The notes: a model not told the origin generated them from the sequence alone. Shown: positions 8,277 to 17,478, counted from the first letter of the stretch. The stretch is DNA of 64,000 nt from Streptomyces tagetis (GCF_018069565.1 NZ_JAGPNL010000009.1:62001-126000), one strand, 5' to 3'. Program-made: numbers and translations.

Positions 8277-9827
8277 GTGAACAGCGAGCGACCCGACAAG
8301 GACGGCGGCGCCGCGCCCCCCGAGGTGTCCGACGCGGCGGGCGCCGCGCCCGTCGACGGTCCGTCCGGGGACGCCCCCGTTACGGACGGTCCGCGTCCGG
8401 CGCGGCGTCCTCGGGGCGCGGTCGTCGCCTGCGTCGCCGCGGCCGTGCTGCTCGCCGGGGGCGGCGGCGCGTACCTGGCGTCGGCGTCCGCCCGGTCGGG
8501 CCAGTCCGGTGGCGGCTCCACCGCGACCGGTCCCGGTTCCGCGGGCGAGGGCACTCCCCCGCCGCTGCTCCTCGACGACCGGCCCGCGCCCGGCACGGGC
8601 GGCGTCGGCATCGCCCCGGGCGAGCCCGATCCGTCCGGCGTCCGCTACCGCGCGTCCGGCCCGCTGCCCGAGGGGCCGCGTACGGCGCCGGTGTACCGGG
8701 CGGAGGGCGAGGTCGGCGCGGCGGACGTGGCCCGGCTGGCGAAGGCGCTCGGCGTGACGGACCCGCCGGTGGAGCGCGGCGGGACGTGGAAGGCGGGCCG
8801 CGTCGACGGCGGTTCGGGCGCGGTGCTCACGGTGGAGCGGGCGGCGCCGGGCACCTGGACGTTCCAGCGCTACGCCGCCGGCTCCGACGACTGCCGCAAG
8901 GGCACCGCCTGCCCGGCCCCGTCCGGCGGCACCCCGGTGGGCGAGGCCGCGGCGAGGAAGGCGGCGGCGCCGGTGCTCAAGGCGCTCGGGCTGGAGACGG
9001 CCCGGCTGGACGCGGGCCAGGTGACCGGCGCGCAGCGGGCGGTGAACGCCGAGCCGGTGGTGGACGGGCTGCCGACCCGGGGCTGGACGACCGGGGTGCT
9101 GGTGGGCCCCGGGGGCGAGGTGTCCGGCGGCGCGGGCCGGATGGCGGCGCCGGTGAAGGGCGACGCGTACCCGGTCCTGGACGCCGCGCGGACGCTGGAG
9201 TCGCTGAACGCGCCGGGCGCGGGCGCGGCGGGGGGTATCGGCGGCTGCGCGAGCGCCGTACCGCTGGACGGGGTGGAGCGGGTGCCGGGAGACTCCCTCG
9301 CCGCGCCGTGCGATGCGGGGCCGCGGACCGCGGTGGAGCCGCCGACGGCGTCGGTGGAGGAGGCGGTCTTCGGGCTGGCCGCGCATCCGGTGCGGGGGCG
9401 GCCGGTGCTGGTGCCGTCCTGGCTGTTCGAGGTGCGGCGGCCGGGCGCGAAGTCCACGGAGACGGTGACGCATCCGGCGGTCGACCCGGTCTACCTCGCC
9501 CCTGCGACCACCCCGGCCCCCTCGGAGGGGAGCGCGACGCGGGAGGTGGAGGTCAGCGGGTACCGGACGGAGGGCCGTGAGCTGACCGTGTACTTCACCG
9601 GCGGCGTCTGCTCGTCCTACTCGGCGTCGGCCGAGGCCGGGAAAAACGAGGTGACGGTCACCGTGACCGAGCGCCAGGAGCCCGGGAAGGTCTGCATCCT
9701 GGTCGCCCGGGAGTACGAGCGGACGGTACGGCTGGACGAGCCGCTCGGCACCCGTTCCGTCCTCGCCCCGGACGGCACGCCCGTCCCGATGCACAAGCCG
9801 GGCGCGCGGCTGCCCGACGCCCGCTGA
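8277..9827 (+). CDS. large membrane-anchored extracytoplasmic protein of unknown function
   Basis: 516 residues. A cytoplasmic Pro/Ala/Asp-rich tail (1-45) is followed by one membrane segment (GAVVACVAAAVLLAGGGGAYLA, broken here only for description as residues about 47-68) and an extracytoplasmic region of about 440 residues. That region has several Cys (DDCRKGTAC, GGCAS, APCD, GGVCSS, KVCIL) that could form disulfides and a YxAxGSDDC patch. The GTG at 8277 follows GAAGGAGC; a three-codon ORF, ATGCGGTGA, overlaps the start region. From memory S. coelicolor has a homologue called a large membrane protein here. No enzymatic motif was recognised. Confidence 0.8.
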   Translation: MNSERPDKDGGAAPPEVSDAAGAAPVDGPSGDAPVTDGPRPARRPRGAVVACVAAAVLLAGGGGAYLASASARSGQSGGGSTATGPGSAGEGTPPPLLLDDRPAPGTGGVGIAPGEPDPSGVRYRASGPLPEGPRTAPVYRAEGEVGAADVARLAKALGVTDPPVERGGTWKAGRVDGGSGAVLTVERAAPGTWTFQRYAAGSDDCRKGTACPAPSGGTPVGEAAARKAAAPVLKALGLETARLDAGQVTGAQRAVNAEPVVDGLPTRGWTTGVLVGPGGEVSGGAGRMAAPVKGDAYPVLDAARTLESLNAPGAGAAGGIGGCASAVPLDGVERVPGDSLAAPCDAGPRTAVEPPTASVEEAVFGLAAHPVRGRPVLVPSWLFEVRRPGAKSTETVTHPAVDPVYLAPATTPAPSEGSATREVEVSGYRTEGRELTVYFTGGVCSSYSASAEAGKNEVTVTVTERQEPGKVCILVAREYERTVRLDEPLGTRSVLAPDGTPVPMHKPGARLPDAR

Positions 9828-9928
9828 CGGGAAGCCGTCCCCGGAGGCGACACGCCGAAAGGCGGCGGTCCGGGCGTGTCGCCGGTGCCGCCGCCCTCGC
9901 AGGCGCTCGCGTTCTGGCCGCGCTCAAG

Positions 9929-10005
9929 CAGTTCTGTCAGTCCTGGCAGTCCTGGCAGTCCTGATGGTTCAAGCAGTCCTGGCCGTTCTGCCTGACCTGG
10001 CCGTT
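9929..10005. repeat. degenerate 9-nt tandem repeat array
   Basis: About nine consecutive 9-nt units run up to the erpA stop codon. The best unit is CAGTCCTGG (9938, 9947, 9974), with variants CAGTTCTGT, CAGTCCTGA, CCGTTCTGC and CTGACCTGG. The period is exact, including diverged units. Confidence 0.75.
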
Positions 10006-10362
10006 CTAGCTGAAGGAGTCGCCGCAGGCGCAGGAGCCGGTCGCGTTGGGGTTGTCGATCGTGAAGCCCTGCTTCTCGATCGTGTCCACGAAGTCGATGG
10101 TGGCGCCGACCAGGTAGGGGGCGCTCATGCGGTCGGTGACGACCTTGACGCCGTCGAAGTCCTTCAGGACGTCGCCGTCGAGCGAGCGCTCGTCGAAGAA
10201 GAGCTGGTAGCGCAGGCCGGAGCAGCCGCCGGGCTGGACGGCGACGCGGAGCGCCAGGTCGTCGCGGCCTTCCTGGTCGAGCAGCGCCTTGACCTTCGAC
10301 GCGGCGGCGTCGGTCAGGATGATGCCGTCGGTGACGGTGGTGGTCTCGTCCGATACGGACAT
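10006..10362 (-). CDS. erpA: A-type iron-sulfur cluster insertion protein (ErpA/HesB)
   Basis: 118 residues, the normal length for an A-type Fe-S carrier. The three conserved cluster ligands are present: one Cys in PGGCSGLRY and two in GSCACGDSF near the C-terminus. These proteins pass assembled clusters to apo-enzymes. The neighbouring divergent nadA encodes an Fe-S enzyme and the desulfurase-TusA fusion lies upstream, so the setting fits cluster delivery. ATG start at 10362. A 9-nt tandem repeat begins at the stop codon on the downstream side. Confidence 0.95.
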   Translation of the reverse strand: MSVSDETTTVTDGIILTDAAASKVKALLDQEGRDDLALRVAVQPGGCSGLRYQLFFDERSLDGDVLKDFDGVKVVTDRMSAPYLVGATIDFVDTIEKQGFTIDNPNATGSCACGDSFS

Positions 10363-10517
10363 CTACATCTCTCCCGGGTTGTACGGAGACTGCTTGCCGA
10401 CGGTTGCAACCGGCGGGGCCGTGGATTCATTCCGGGCCGGACCCGTTCTTTTCCCCTCGGCCTGTCCCTCATGCTCGCACATGGTCCGGGAGGCGGACAG
10501 CGATGCGAGGGCCGGGA

Positions 10518-10561
10518 TTCACGTCACAGCGACGCGATGGGCATCGTCAAAGTGACGTGAA
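10518..10561. promoter_or_regulatory. perfect 10-bp inverted repeat upstream of nadA (operator candidate)
   Basis: TTCACGTCAC (10518-10527) and GTGACGTGAA (10552-10561) are exact reverse complements with a 24-nt spacer. The repeat lies 5 bp upstream of a likely -10 box, between the divergent erpA and nadA genes. A NAD-status repressor site is plausible but the regulator is not identifiable. Confidence 0.6.
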
Positions 10562-10566
10562 CCGGT

Positions 10567-10572
10567 TATGAT
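10567..10572 (+). promoter_or_regulatory. putative nadA -10 box
   Basis: TATGAT stands in a short AT island (TTATGATATATAG) that is rare in this DNA. It is 41 bp upstream of the preferred nadA start. No convincing -35 box is present; TCGTCA at 10544-10549 is spaced 17 bp away. Confidence 0.5.
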
Positions 10573-10613
10573 ATATAGCGTCAGTTCGACGAAAAGTAGA
10601 AAGGGTGCGTGTC

Positions 10614-11798
10614 GTGACCACCGCCCAACCCCAGGAGCTCGACGTGCAGCCGACTCCCCTCGCCCTGCTCCTGCTCGGCCGCGAGGCCGACCCGCGCAGC
10701 GAGCGCGGCGTGGAGTGCCCCGGCGATCTGCCCTCCCCCTCCGACCCGGACCTGGTCGCCCGCGCCCGCGCGGCCAAGAAGAAGCTCGGGGACAAGGTCT
10801 TCGTCCTCGGCCACCACTACCAGCGCGACGAGGTCATCCAGTTCGCCGACGTCACGGGCGACTCCTTCAAGCTGGCCCGGGACGCCGCCGCCCGCCCGGA
10901 GGCGGAGTACATCGTCTTCTGCGGTGTGCACTTCATGGCGGAGTCGGCCGACATCCTGACCACCGGCGACCAGAAGGTCGTCCTCCCCGATCTCGCGGCC
11001 GGCTGCTCCATGGCGGACATGGCCACCGCCGAACAGGTCGCGGAGTGCTGGGACGTCCTGGCCGAGGCCGGGATAACCGAGCAGGTGGTGCCCGTCTCGT
11101 ACATGAACTCGTCCGCGGACATCAAGGCGTTCACGGGCAAGCACGGCGGCACCATCTGCACCTCGTCCAACGCCCGCCGGGCCCTGGAGTGGGCCTTCCA
11201 ACAGGGCGAGAAGATCCTCTTCCTGCCCGACCAGCACCTCGGGCGCAACACCGCGGTACGGGACCTCGGTCTCTCCCTCGACGACTGCGTCGTCTACAAC
11301 CCGCACCGCCCCAACGGCGGACTGACGGTCGAGGAGCTGCGCGCCGCCAAGATGATCCTGTGGCGGGGCCACTGCTCGGTGCACGGCCGCTTCAGCCTCG
11401 AATCGGTGCGCGACGTGCGCGAGCGGGTGCCGGGCGTCAACGTCCTGGTGCACCCCGAGTGCCGCCACGAGGTCGTGGCCGCGGCGGACTACGTCGGCTC
11501 GACCGAGTACATCATCAAGACGCTGGAGGCGGCGCCGGCCGGCTCCAAGTGGGCCATCGGCACCGAACTGAACCTGGTGCGCCGGCTGGCGAACCGTTTC
11601 GCGCCGGAGGGCAAGGAGGTCGTCTTCCTCGACCGGACGGTCTGCTTCTGCTCCACCATGAACCGCATCGACCTCCCGCACCTGGTCTGGGCGCTGGAGT
11701 CGCTCGCCGAGGGCACCCTCGTCAACCGCATCCAGGTCGACGAGGAGACCGAGGCGTTCGCCAAGCTCGCCCTGGAGCGGATGCTGGCGCTGCCGTAA
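10614..11798 (+). CDS. nadA: quinolinate synthase A
   Basis: NadA condenses iminoaspartate with dihydroxyacetone phosphate to quinolinate in de novo NAD synthesis, using a [4Fe-4S] cluster. From the GTG at 10614 the protein has 394 residues; AAAGGG at 10600-10605 is 8 nt before it, whereas the in-frame GTG at 10605 would overlap that site. Conserved signatures are LGHHYQRDEVIQFADVTGDS, FCGVHFMAESADIL, LPDQHLGRNTA, VHPECRHEV and VCFCSTMNRIDL, which include the conserved Cys residues. nadB and nadC are not adjacent. The divergent partner erpA could supply the cluster. Confidence 0.96.
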   Translation: MTTAQPQELDVQPTPLALLLLGREADPRSERGVECPGDLPSPSDPDLVARARAAKKKLGDKVFVLGHHYQRDEVIQFADVTGDSFKLARDAAARPEAEYIVFCGVHFMAESADILTTGDQKVVLPDLAAGCSMADMATAEQVAECWDVLAEAGITEQVVPVSYMNSSADIKAFTGKHGGTICTSSNARRALEWAFQQGEKILFLPDQHLGRNTAVRDLGLSLDDCVVYNPHRPNGGLTVEELRAAKMILWRGHCSVHGRFSLESVRDVRERVPGVNVLVHPECRHEVVAAADYVGSTEYIIKTLEAAPAGSKWAIGTELNLVRRLANRFAPEGKEVVFLDRTVCFCSTMNRIDLPHLVWALESLAEGTLVNRIQVDEETEAFAKLALERMLALP

Positions 11799-11814
11799 CG
11801 GTTCACCGCGTCAC

Positions 11815-11856
11815 GGGCACCCCCTCCACGTGTCCGTACGCCCGGAGGGGGTGCCC
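11815..11856 (+). terminator. nadA terminator
   Basis: A perfect 13-bp stem, GGGCACCCCCTCC (11815-11827) with GGAGGGGGTGCCC (11844-11856), lies 16 bp after the nadA stop. A second G/C-rich partial copy follows. It also faces the convergent RND gene and may act both ways. Confidence 0.75.
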
Positions 11857-11903
11857 CGCGTCTGCGGGACACCCCCTCCTCGTGGTGCGTGCGGGTCGCC
11901 GGA

Positions 11904-14900
11904 TCAGACCTGCGCCGGCTCCGGTTCCTGGGTGGGCTCCGGCTGGGGCGGCAGCGTGCCCCGCTTCGCCGCGCGCTTCTTCGCCCGGCGCTCCTTGCCC
12001 AGCTCCAGCATGGCGTAGAGCGTCGGGACCAGCAGCAGTGTCAGCAGCGTCGACGTGATCAGACCGCCGATCACCACCACGGCCAGCGGCTGCGCGATGA
12101 AGCCGCCCTCGCCGGTGACGCCCAGCGCCATCGGCAGCAGGGCGAAGATCGTCGCCAGCGCGGTCATGAGGATGGGCCGCAGACGGTGCCGGCCGCCCTC
12201 GATCACCGCCTCGACGATGCCGTGGCCCCGCGCGCGGTACTGGTTGATCAGGTCGATCAGCACGATCGCGTTGGTGACCACGATGCCGATGAGCATCAGC
12301 ATGCCGATCATCGCCGGGACGCCCATCGGGGTGCCGGTGACGAGCAGCAGGCCGATGGCGCCGGTCGCCGCGAACGGGATGGACACCAGCAGGATCAGCG
12401 GCTGGGCCAGCGACCGGAAGGTGCCGACCAGCAGCATGAACACGATGGCGACCGCCGCCAGCATCGCCAGGAACAGGCTCACGAACGCCTCGTCCTGGTC
12501 CGCGCTGACCCCGCCGATCTCGGCCGTGGCACCGGCCGGCAGCTTCAGATCGGCGATCTTCGTCTGGAGGGTCGCGCTCACCGCGCCGGTGTTGTCGCCG
12601 GTGGGACGGGCGGTGACCGTCGCCGCGCGCTGGCCGTCGATCCGGGTCATCGACACCGGGCCGTCCACCAGCTTCACCGTGGCGATGTCCCCCAGCTTCA
12701 CCGGGCCGAGGGGCAGCGCCTTCAGCTCGGCGAGCGTCCCGGCGGACTGCGCCGACCGGATGACCACATCGCGCTCGGTGTCGTCCACGACCGCCTTGGC
12801 GACCGGGGTGCCCCGCACCGCCTGGGCGACGGCCGCGCCGAGCGTCTGCTCGGTGAAACCGGCCTCGGCGGCACGCTCGTCGGAGGTGACGGAGATCCGC
12901 GGCACGCTCTGCGCCAGGTCGCTGGTGACGTCCGTGACGTCGTCGAGCCCGGCGACCGTCTTGCGGACCTGCTCCGTCGCCTCGCGCAGCACCTTCGCGT
13001 CGGACGCCTTGACGACGACGCTCAGGTCCTGGCTGCCGAAGCCGTCACCGGCCGAGACCGTGGTGGTGCCGATGCCGTCGAGCCCGGCGAGACCGTCCTC
13101 CAGCGCGCTGCGGACCTTCTCGGAGGAGGCCGAGTCCTCCAGCATCACCTGGTAGCTGGCCTGGTTGCTGTCCGTACCGCCGCCGAAGGCCGCCATGAAG
13201 CCGGAGGAGCCGATGGTGACCTGGTGGTCCTTGACGCCCTTGGTCCGCGACAGCAGCCGTTCGACCTTCGCGGCCTGCTCGTCGGTGGCGGCCAGGCTGG
13301 TGCCCGGCTTCAGCACCTGCTTGATGCTGAGGACCTTCTGCTCGCCCTGGTCGAAGAAGTTGGTCTTCAGCAGCGGGGCCATGCCGAAGGTGGCGAGCAG
13401 CACCGCCACGGCGATGCCCAGGCTGGTCAGCCGGCGCCGCGTGGCGAAGCGCAGGACCGGGATGTACAGGCGTTGCAGACGGCTGCGCGCCTCCTTCTCC
13501 TCGGCCACCCGGCGGGCCTCCGCCGCGTCCTCGGGGGTCCCCTTCGGGGGCCGCAGGAACCAGTACGACAGGACCGGGATCACCGTCAGCGACACCAGCA
13601 GCGAGGCCAGCAGCGCGGCGGTGACGGTCAGGCTGAACGAGCCGAACAGCTCGCCCACCATGCCGCCGACCAGGCCGATCGGCAGGAAGACGGCGACCGT
13701 GGTGAGGGTCGAGGAGGTGACCGCGCCGGCCACCTCGCGGACGGCCTTGAGGATGGCCTCCCGGCGCTCCTCGCCGTAGCCCAGGTGCCGCTTGATGTTC
13801 TCCAGGACCACGATCGAGTCGTCGACGACCCGGCCGACGGCGATGGTCAGCGCGCCCAGCGTCAGCATGTTGAGCGAGAGGTCACGGGTCCACAGCACGA
13901 TCAGCGCCAGCACCACCGACAGCGGGATGGAGACCGCCGTGACCAGCGTGGAGCGGATCGAGGCGAGGAAGACCAGGATCACCAGGACGGCGAAGACCAG
14001 GCCGAGCGCGCCCTCCGTGGTCAGGCCCTCGATGGCCTTGGAGACCGCCGGGCCCTGGTCGCTGACGACCGTGAGCGTGGCGCCGGAGCCGAGCGACTCG
14101 CGCAGCTCGGGCAGCATGTCCTGGACCGCCCGCGAGATGGAGACCGCGCTGCCGTCGTGGTCCATGGTGAGCGCGACGGCCAGGCTCGGCTTGCCGTTGG
14201 TACGGGTCAGGGAGTCGGCGCGCGCCTCCTGCTGCACGACCTCGGCGACGTCGCCGAGGCGCACCGGCTTGCCGCCGCCCTCGCCCGCCACGCGCAGGTC
14301 CTGGATCTGCTTCAGGGAGGTGAAGCCGCCGCCGACCTGGACGGTGCGGTTGGCGCCGGCCTCGTCGAAGGAGCCCGCGGGGACGGTCGCGCCGCCCGCC
14401 TGGAGGGCCTGGCCGATCGCCTGCGGGGCGAGCTTCGCCTTCGCCAGCTTCGCCGGGTCCGGGGTGACGGTGATCTGGACGTCGCGGACGCCGTCGATCA
14501 CGGCCTGGGCGACGCCGTCGATGCTCTTCAGCTCGGGGACGACCGCCTTGTCGAGCTGGTCGGCCAGGGCCTGCTGGTCCTTGTCGGAGGTGACGGCGAG
14601 GACCACGGTCGGGATGTCGTCCGTGGAGCCGGAGACGACCTGCGGGTCCACACCGGCCGGGAGCGCGGCGCGGGCGCGGTTGACGGCCTGCTGGACGTCG
14701 GCGACGAGCTGCTGGGTGCCGTTGCCGTAGTCGAAGGACGCCATGATCACGGCGCTGCCCTCGGAAGCCTTCGAGGTGACGCCGGAGATCCCGTCGACGG
14801 CCTGGAGGCTGTTCTCGATCGGTTCGACGACCTGCTTCTCGACCACGTCCGGCGACGCGCCCTGGTACGGCGCCACCACGGACACCATGGGCAGTTCGAT

Positions 14901-15020
14901 GGTGGGCAGCAGTTGCTGCTTGAGCTGGGGGATCGCGATCGCCCCGAAGACGAGCGCGATGATCGACATCAGCCCTATCAGGGCCCGTTGCGCGAGGCTG
15001 AATCTCGACAGCCAGGACAT
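11904..15020 (-). CDS. RND-family efflux transporter (AcrB/HAE1-like)
   Basis: A 1038-residue proton-driven pump with the full RND plan: an N-terminal helix (residues about 12-30), a large periplasmic-type loop, a block of helices, a second large loop and a second block. The proton-relay Asp pair in helix 4 is visible in GRVVDDSIVVLENIKRHLG. The start ATG at 15020 follows GAAGGAAG; the frame is open much further upstream but that part is a shadow. In Gram-positives such proteins work without an outer membrane channel and may export drugs, lipids or pigments. No fusion partner or regulator is fused; the two-component pair upstream is on the same strand. Confidence 0.93.
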   Translation of the reverse strand: MSWLSRFSLAQRALIGLMSIIALVFGAIAIPQLKQQLLPTIELPMVSVVAPYQGASPDVVEKQVVEPIENSLQAVDGISGVTSKASEGSAVIMASFDYGNGTQQLVADVQQAVNRARAALPAGVDPQVVSGSTDDIPTVVLAVTSDKDQQALADQLDKAVVPELKSIDGVAQAVIDGVRDVQITVTPDPAKLAKAKLAPQAIGQALQAGGATVPAGSFDEAGANRTVQVGGGFTSLKQIQDLRVAGEGGGKPVRLGDVAEVVQQEARADSLTRTNGKPSLAVALTMDHDGSAVSISRAVQDMLPELRESLGSGATLTVVSDQGPAVSKAIEGLTTEGALGLVFAVLVILVFLASIRSTLVTAVSIPLSVVLALIVLWTRDLSLNMLTLGALTIAVGRVVDDSIVVLENIKRHLGYGEERREAILKAVREVAGAVTSSTLTTVAVFLPIGLVGGMVGELFGSFSLTVTAALLASLLVSLTVIPVLSYWFLRPPKGTPEDAAEARRVAEEKEARSRLQRLYIPVLRFATRRRLTSLGIAVAVLLATFGMAPLLKTNFFDQGEQKVLSIKQVLKPGTSLAATDEQAAKVERLLSRTKGVKDHQVTIGSSGFMAAFGGGTDSNQASYQVMLEDSASSEKVRSALEDGLAGLDGIGTTTVSAGDGFGSQDLSVVVKASDAKVLREATEQVRKTVAGLDDVTDVTSDLAQSVPRISVTSDERAAEAGFTEQTLGAAVAQAVRGTPVAKAVVDDTERDVVIRSAQSAGTLAELKALPLGPVKLGDIATVKLVDGPVSMTRIDGQRAATVTARPTGDNTGAVSATLQTKIADLKLPAGATAEIGGVSADQDEAFVSLFLAMLAAVAIVFMLLVGTFRSLAQPLILLVSIPFAATGAIGLLLVTGTPMGVPAMIGMLMLIGIVVTNAIVLIDLINQYRARGHGIVEAVIEGGRHRLRPILMTALATIFALLPMALGVTGEGGFIAQPLAVVVIGGLITSTLLTLLLVPTLYAMLELGKERRAKKRAAKRGTLPPQPEPTQEPEPAQV

Positions 15021-15169
15021 GGGTGAGGGTCTTCCTTCTGTGGCCTGAGCGGAGAGCGGGCACGTCGGCGCCCACCTCACACCCTGCGCCATGCGCGGCC
15101 CCGGTTCCGTAAGCCCCAGGTCCATTTCCCGGGGCCCGCCTACTCCCTGCGCAGTACGCCCCCCGGGGC

Positions 15170-15853
15170 TCAGTCCACCCTCGGACGTACCAGTCCGGAC
15201 TCGTACGCGATCACCACGAGCTGGGCGCGGTCGCGGGCGCCGAGCTTGGCCATCGCCCGGTTGACGTGGGTCTTCACGGTGAGCGGGCTGACGGTGAGGC
15301 GTTCGGCGATCTCGTCGTTGGAGTGTCCGCCGGCGACCTGCACCAGCACCTCGCGCTCGCGGCCGGTCAGCGAGGCGAGGCGTTCGGCGCGGCGCGGGTC
15401 GCGGTCCGCGCCGCCGGGGCCCTCCTGGGCGAGGAAGCGGGCGATCAGCCCCTTGGTGGCGGCCGGGGAGAGCAGGGCGTCGCCGCCGGCCGCGACGCGG
15501 ATGGCGTTGAGCAGTTCGCCGGGCTCGGCGCCCTTGCCGAGGAAGCCGGAGGCGCCCGCGCGCAGCGCGCCCACCACGTACTCGTCGACCTCGAAGGTGG
15601 TCAGGATGACCACCCGGACCCGGCCGAGCGCCGGATCGGAGCTGATCATGCGGGTGGCGGCGAGGCCGTCGGTGCCGGGCATGCGGATGTCCATGAGGAC
15701 CACGTCGGGCCGGTGCTCCCCGGCCAGCCGGGCCGCCTCGGCGCCGTCGGACGCCTCCCCGACCACCTCCATGTCGGGCTCGGAGTCGACCAGCACCCGG
15801 AAGGCGCTGCGCAGCAGGGCCTGGTCGTCGGCGAGCAGGACACGGATGGTCAT
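15170..15853 (-). CDS. NarL/FixJ-family response regulator
   Basis: 227 residues. The receiver domain has the acidic pair Asp9-Asp10 and the phosphoacceptor Asp55 in VVLMDIRMPG; the C-terminal LuxR-type helix-turn-helix is in LTGREREVLVQVAGGHSNDE and following residues. The ATG overlaps the histidine kinase stop (ATGA at 15850-15853), so the two are co-translated partners. Its target is unknown; the RND pump gene begins 149 bp downstream on the same strand and is the obvious candidate. Confidence 0.95.
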   Translation of the reverse strand: MTIRVLLADDQALLRSAFRVLVDSEPDMEVVGEASDGAEAARLAGEHRPDVVLMDIRMPGTDGLAATRMISSDPALGRVRVVILTTFEVDEYVVGALRAGASGFLGKGAEPGELLNAIRVAAGGDALLSPAATKGLIARFLAQEGPGGADRDPRRAERLASLTGREREVLVQVAGGHSNDEIAERLTVSPLTVKTHVNRAMAKLGARDRAQLVVIAYESGLVRPRVD

Positions 15854-17076
15854 GCGGGCTCCTGCGCGGTGTCGGTGCGGCTGCCGACCGGAAGGATCGC
15901 ATGGACCCGGAAGCCGCCGCCGTAGCGGGGGCCGGTGGTGAGGGTCCCGCGGACCGCGGTGACGCGCTCGCGCATGCCGAGCAGTCCGTGCCCGCCGCCG
16001 TCGGGGACGCCGTCGCGGGCCCGCTCGCCGGTGCCGTCGTCGAGGACGGTGACCTCGATGTCCGTCCCCACCCGTACGACGCTGACCTCGGCGGCGGCGT
16101 CCGCCCCGGCGTGCTTGCGCACGTTGGTCAGGGCCTCCTGGATGATCCGGTACGCGGCGAGACCGGCGGCGGTGGGCAGGACGGTGCCCTGGTCGGCGCG
16201 GGCCACCTCGACGCGCATCCCGGCGTTGCGGAAGGTGGCGACGAGTTCGTCGAGGCGGTCGAGTCCGGGGGCGGGTTCGGTCGGCGCCTCGGGGTCGCCG
16301 GACTGGCGGAGCAGGCCGACGGTGGCGCGCAGTTCCTCCAGCGCGGAGCGGCCGGCCTCCCGTACGTGGGCGAGGGCCTCCTTGGCCTGGTCGGGGCGCC
16401 GGTCCATGACGTGGGCGGCGACACCGGCCTGCACGTTGACCAGGGCGATGTGGTGGGCGACGACGTCGTGCAGGTCGCGGGCGATGCGCAGCCGCTCCTC
16501 GGCGACGCGGCGGCGGGCCTCCTCCTCGCGGGTCCGCTCGGCCTTCTCGGCCCGTTCGCGGATGGCGTGCACGAAGGCCCGGCGGCTGCGCACCGCGTCC
16601 CCGGCGGTGGCGCCGATGCCGGTCCAGGCGAAGACGGCGAGGTTCTCCTGCGCGTACCAGGGCGGGGACCCGGCGAGCATGGCGACGCCGGTGAGGACGG
16701 TCATGGTGAGCAGGCCGACCCGCCAGGTGGTGGGGCGGTCGGTGCGGGCGGCGACGGTGTAGAGGGCGACGACCGCGGACATCACGACGGGGGCGCGCGG
16801 GTCGCCGGTGAGGCATTCGACGACGGAGAGGCCGCCGGTGACCGCGAGGACCGCCAGCGGGGCGCGGCGGCGGAAGACGAGTGCGGCGGCGCCGAGCACC
16901 ATGAGGAGCAGGCTGAGCGGGTCGGGGGCGCGCACGCCCCAGGTGACGCCGTCGGGCCCGTGCCGGTCCATGAAGGTGCCGGCCACCATGCAGCCCAGGA
17001 CGACCGCCGCGAGGGCCGCGTCCAGCGCCGAGGGATGCGCCCCGATCCGACACCGGGCACGCGCGAGGGTACTCAC
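15850..17076 (-). CDS. NarL-type sensor histidine kinase
   Basis: 408 residues. The N-terminal half has about four to five membrane helices with short loops, so the signal is probably sensed in or near the membrane. The HisKA_3 phosphoacceptor is in RIARDLHDVVAHHIALV (His near residue 203). The HATPase domain follows, with N-box-like EALTNVRKHA and G-box GGGHGLLGMRERV. Operon partner of the response regulator, with which it overlaps by 4 bp. The stimulus is unknown. Start ATG at 17076. Confidence 0.94.
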   Translation of the reverse strand: MSTLARARCRIGAHPSALDAALAAVVLGCMVAGTFMDRHGPDGVTWGVRAPDPLSLLLMVLGAAALVFRRRAPLAVLAVTGGLSVVECLTGDPRAPVVMSAVVALYTVAARTDRPTTWRVGLLTMTVLTGVAMLAGSPPWYAQENLAVFAWTGIGATAGDAVRSRRAFVHAIRERAEKAERTREEEARRRVAEERLRIARDLHDVVAHHIALVNVQAGVAAHVMDRRPDQAKEALAHVREAGRSALEELRATVGLLRQSGDPEAPTEPAPGLDRLDELVATFRNAGMRVEVARADQGTVLPTAAGLAAYRIIQEALTNVRKHAGADAAAEVSVVRVGTDIEVTVLDDGTGERARDGVPDGGGHGLLGMRERVTAVRGTLTTGPRYGGGFRVHAILPVGSRTDTAQEPA

Positions 17077-17196
17077 GTCCGCCTACGCTATCCGCCCCGC
17101 CCACCGACCCCCCGGGCCCGGGGGGGGCACGGAGGCCGGGCGGGCGGGAACACCGGGCCCGGGGGCCGTTTCGTCTCCCGCCGCCCGCCGGAGGCG

Positions 17197-17478
17197 TCAC
17201 GCCCCGGGGATCAGGCCGTCGTCGCTGAGGAGGTCGCGGACGCCCTCCAGGGTGGCGTCCGGACCGGGGAGGATGAGGTCCGACGGCTCCAGGGCGTCGT
17301 CCGGCAGCGGCTCGCCCAGCTCCCGGACCTTGGCCAGCAGAGCGTGGAGGGTCGCGCGGAAACCGGGTCCGTCGCCGTTCTCCATCTCGGCCAGCAGCTC
17401 GTCGTCCAGCTTGTTCAGCTCGGTGAGCCGGTCGTCGGCCAGCTTCACCTGCCCCTCCCCCATGATCCGTACGATCAT
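17197..17478 (-). CDS. pspAA: PspA-associated protein PspAA
   Basis: A 93-residue acidic soluble protein beginning MIVRIMGEGQVKLAD, the hallmark start of the PspAA family found next to pspA in actinobacteria and archaea. It is thought to modulate PspA in the envelope stress response. It lies 43 bp downstream of pspA on the same strand, with the ATG at 17478. The rest of the fold (mixed alpha/beta with a Pro/Asp-rich C-terminus) has no catalytic motif. A second Psp-associated module, htpX-pspAB, is found 33 kb away in this window. Confidence 0.85.
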   Translation of the reverse strand: MIVRIMGEGQVKLADDRLTELNKLDDELLAEMENGDGPGFRATLHALLAKVRELGEPLPDDALEPSDLILPGPDATLEGVRDLLSDDGLIPGA

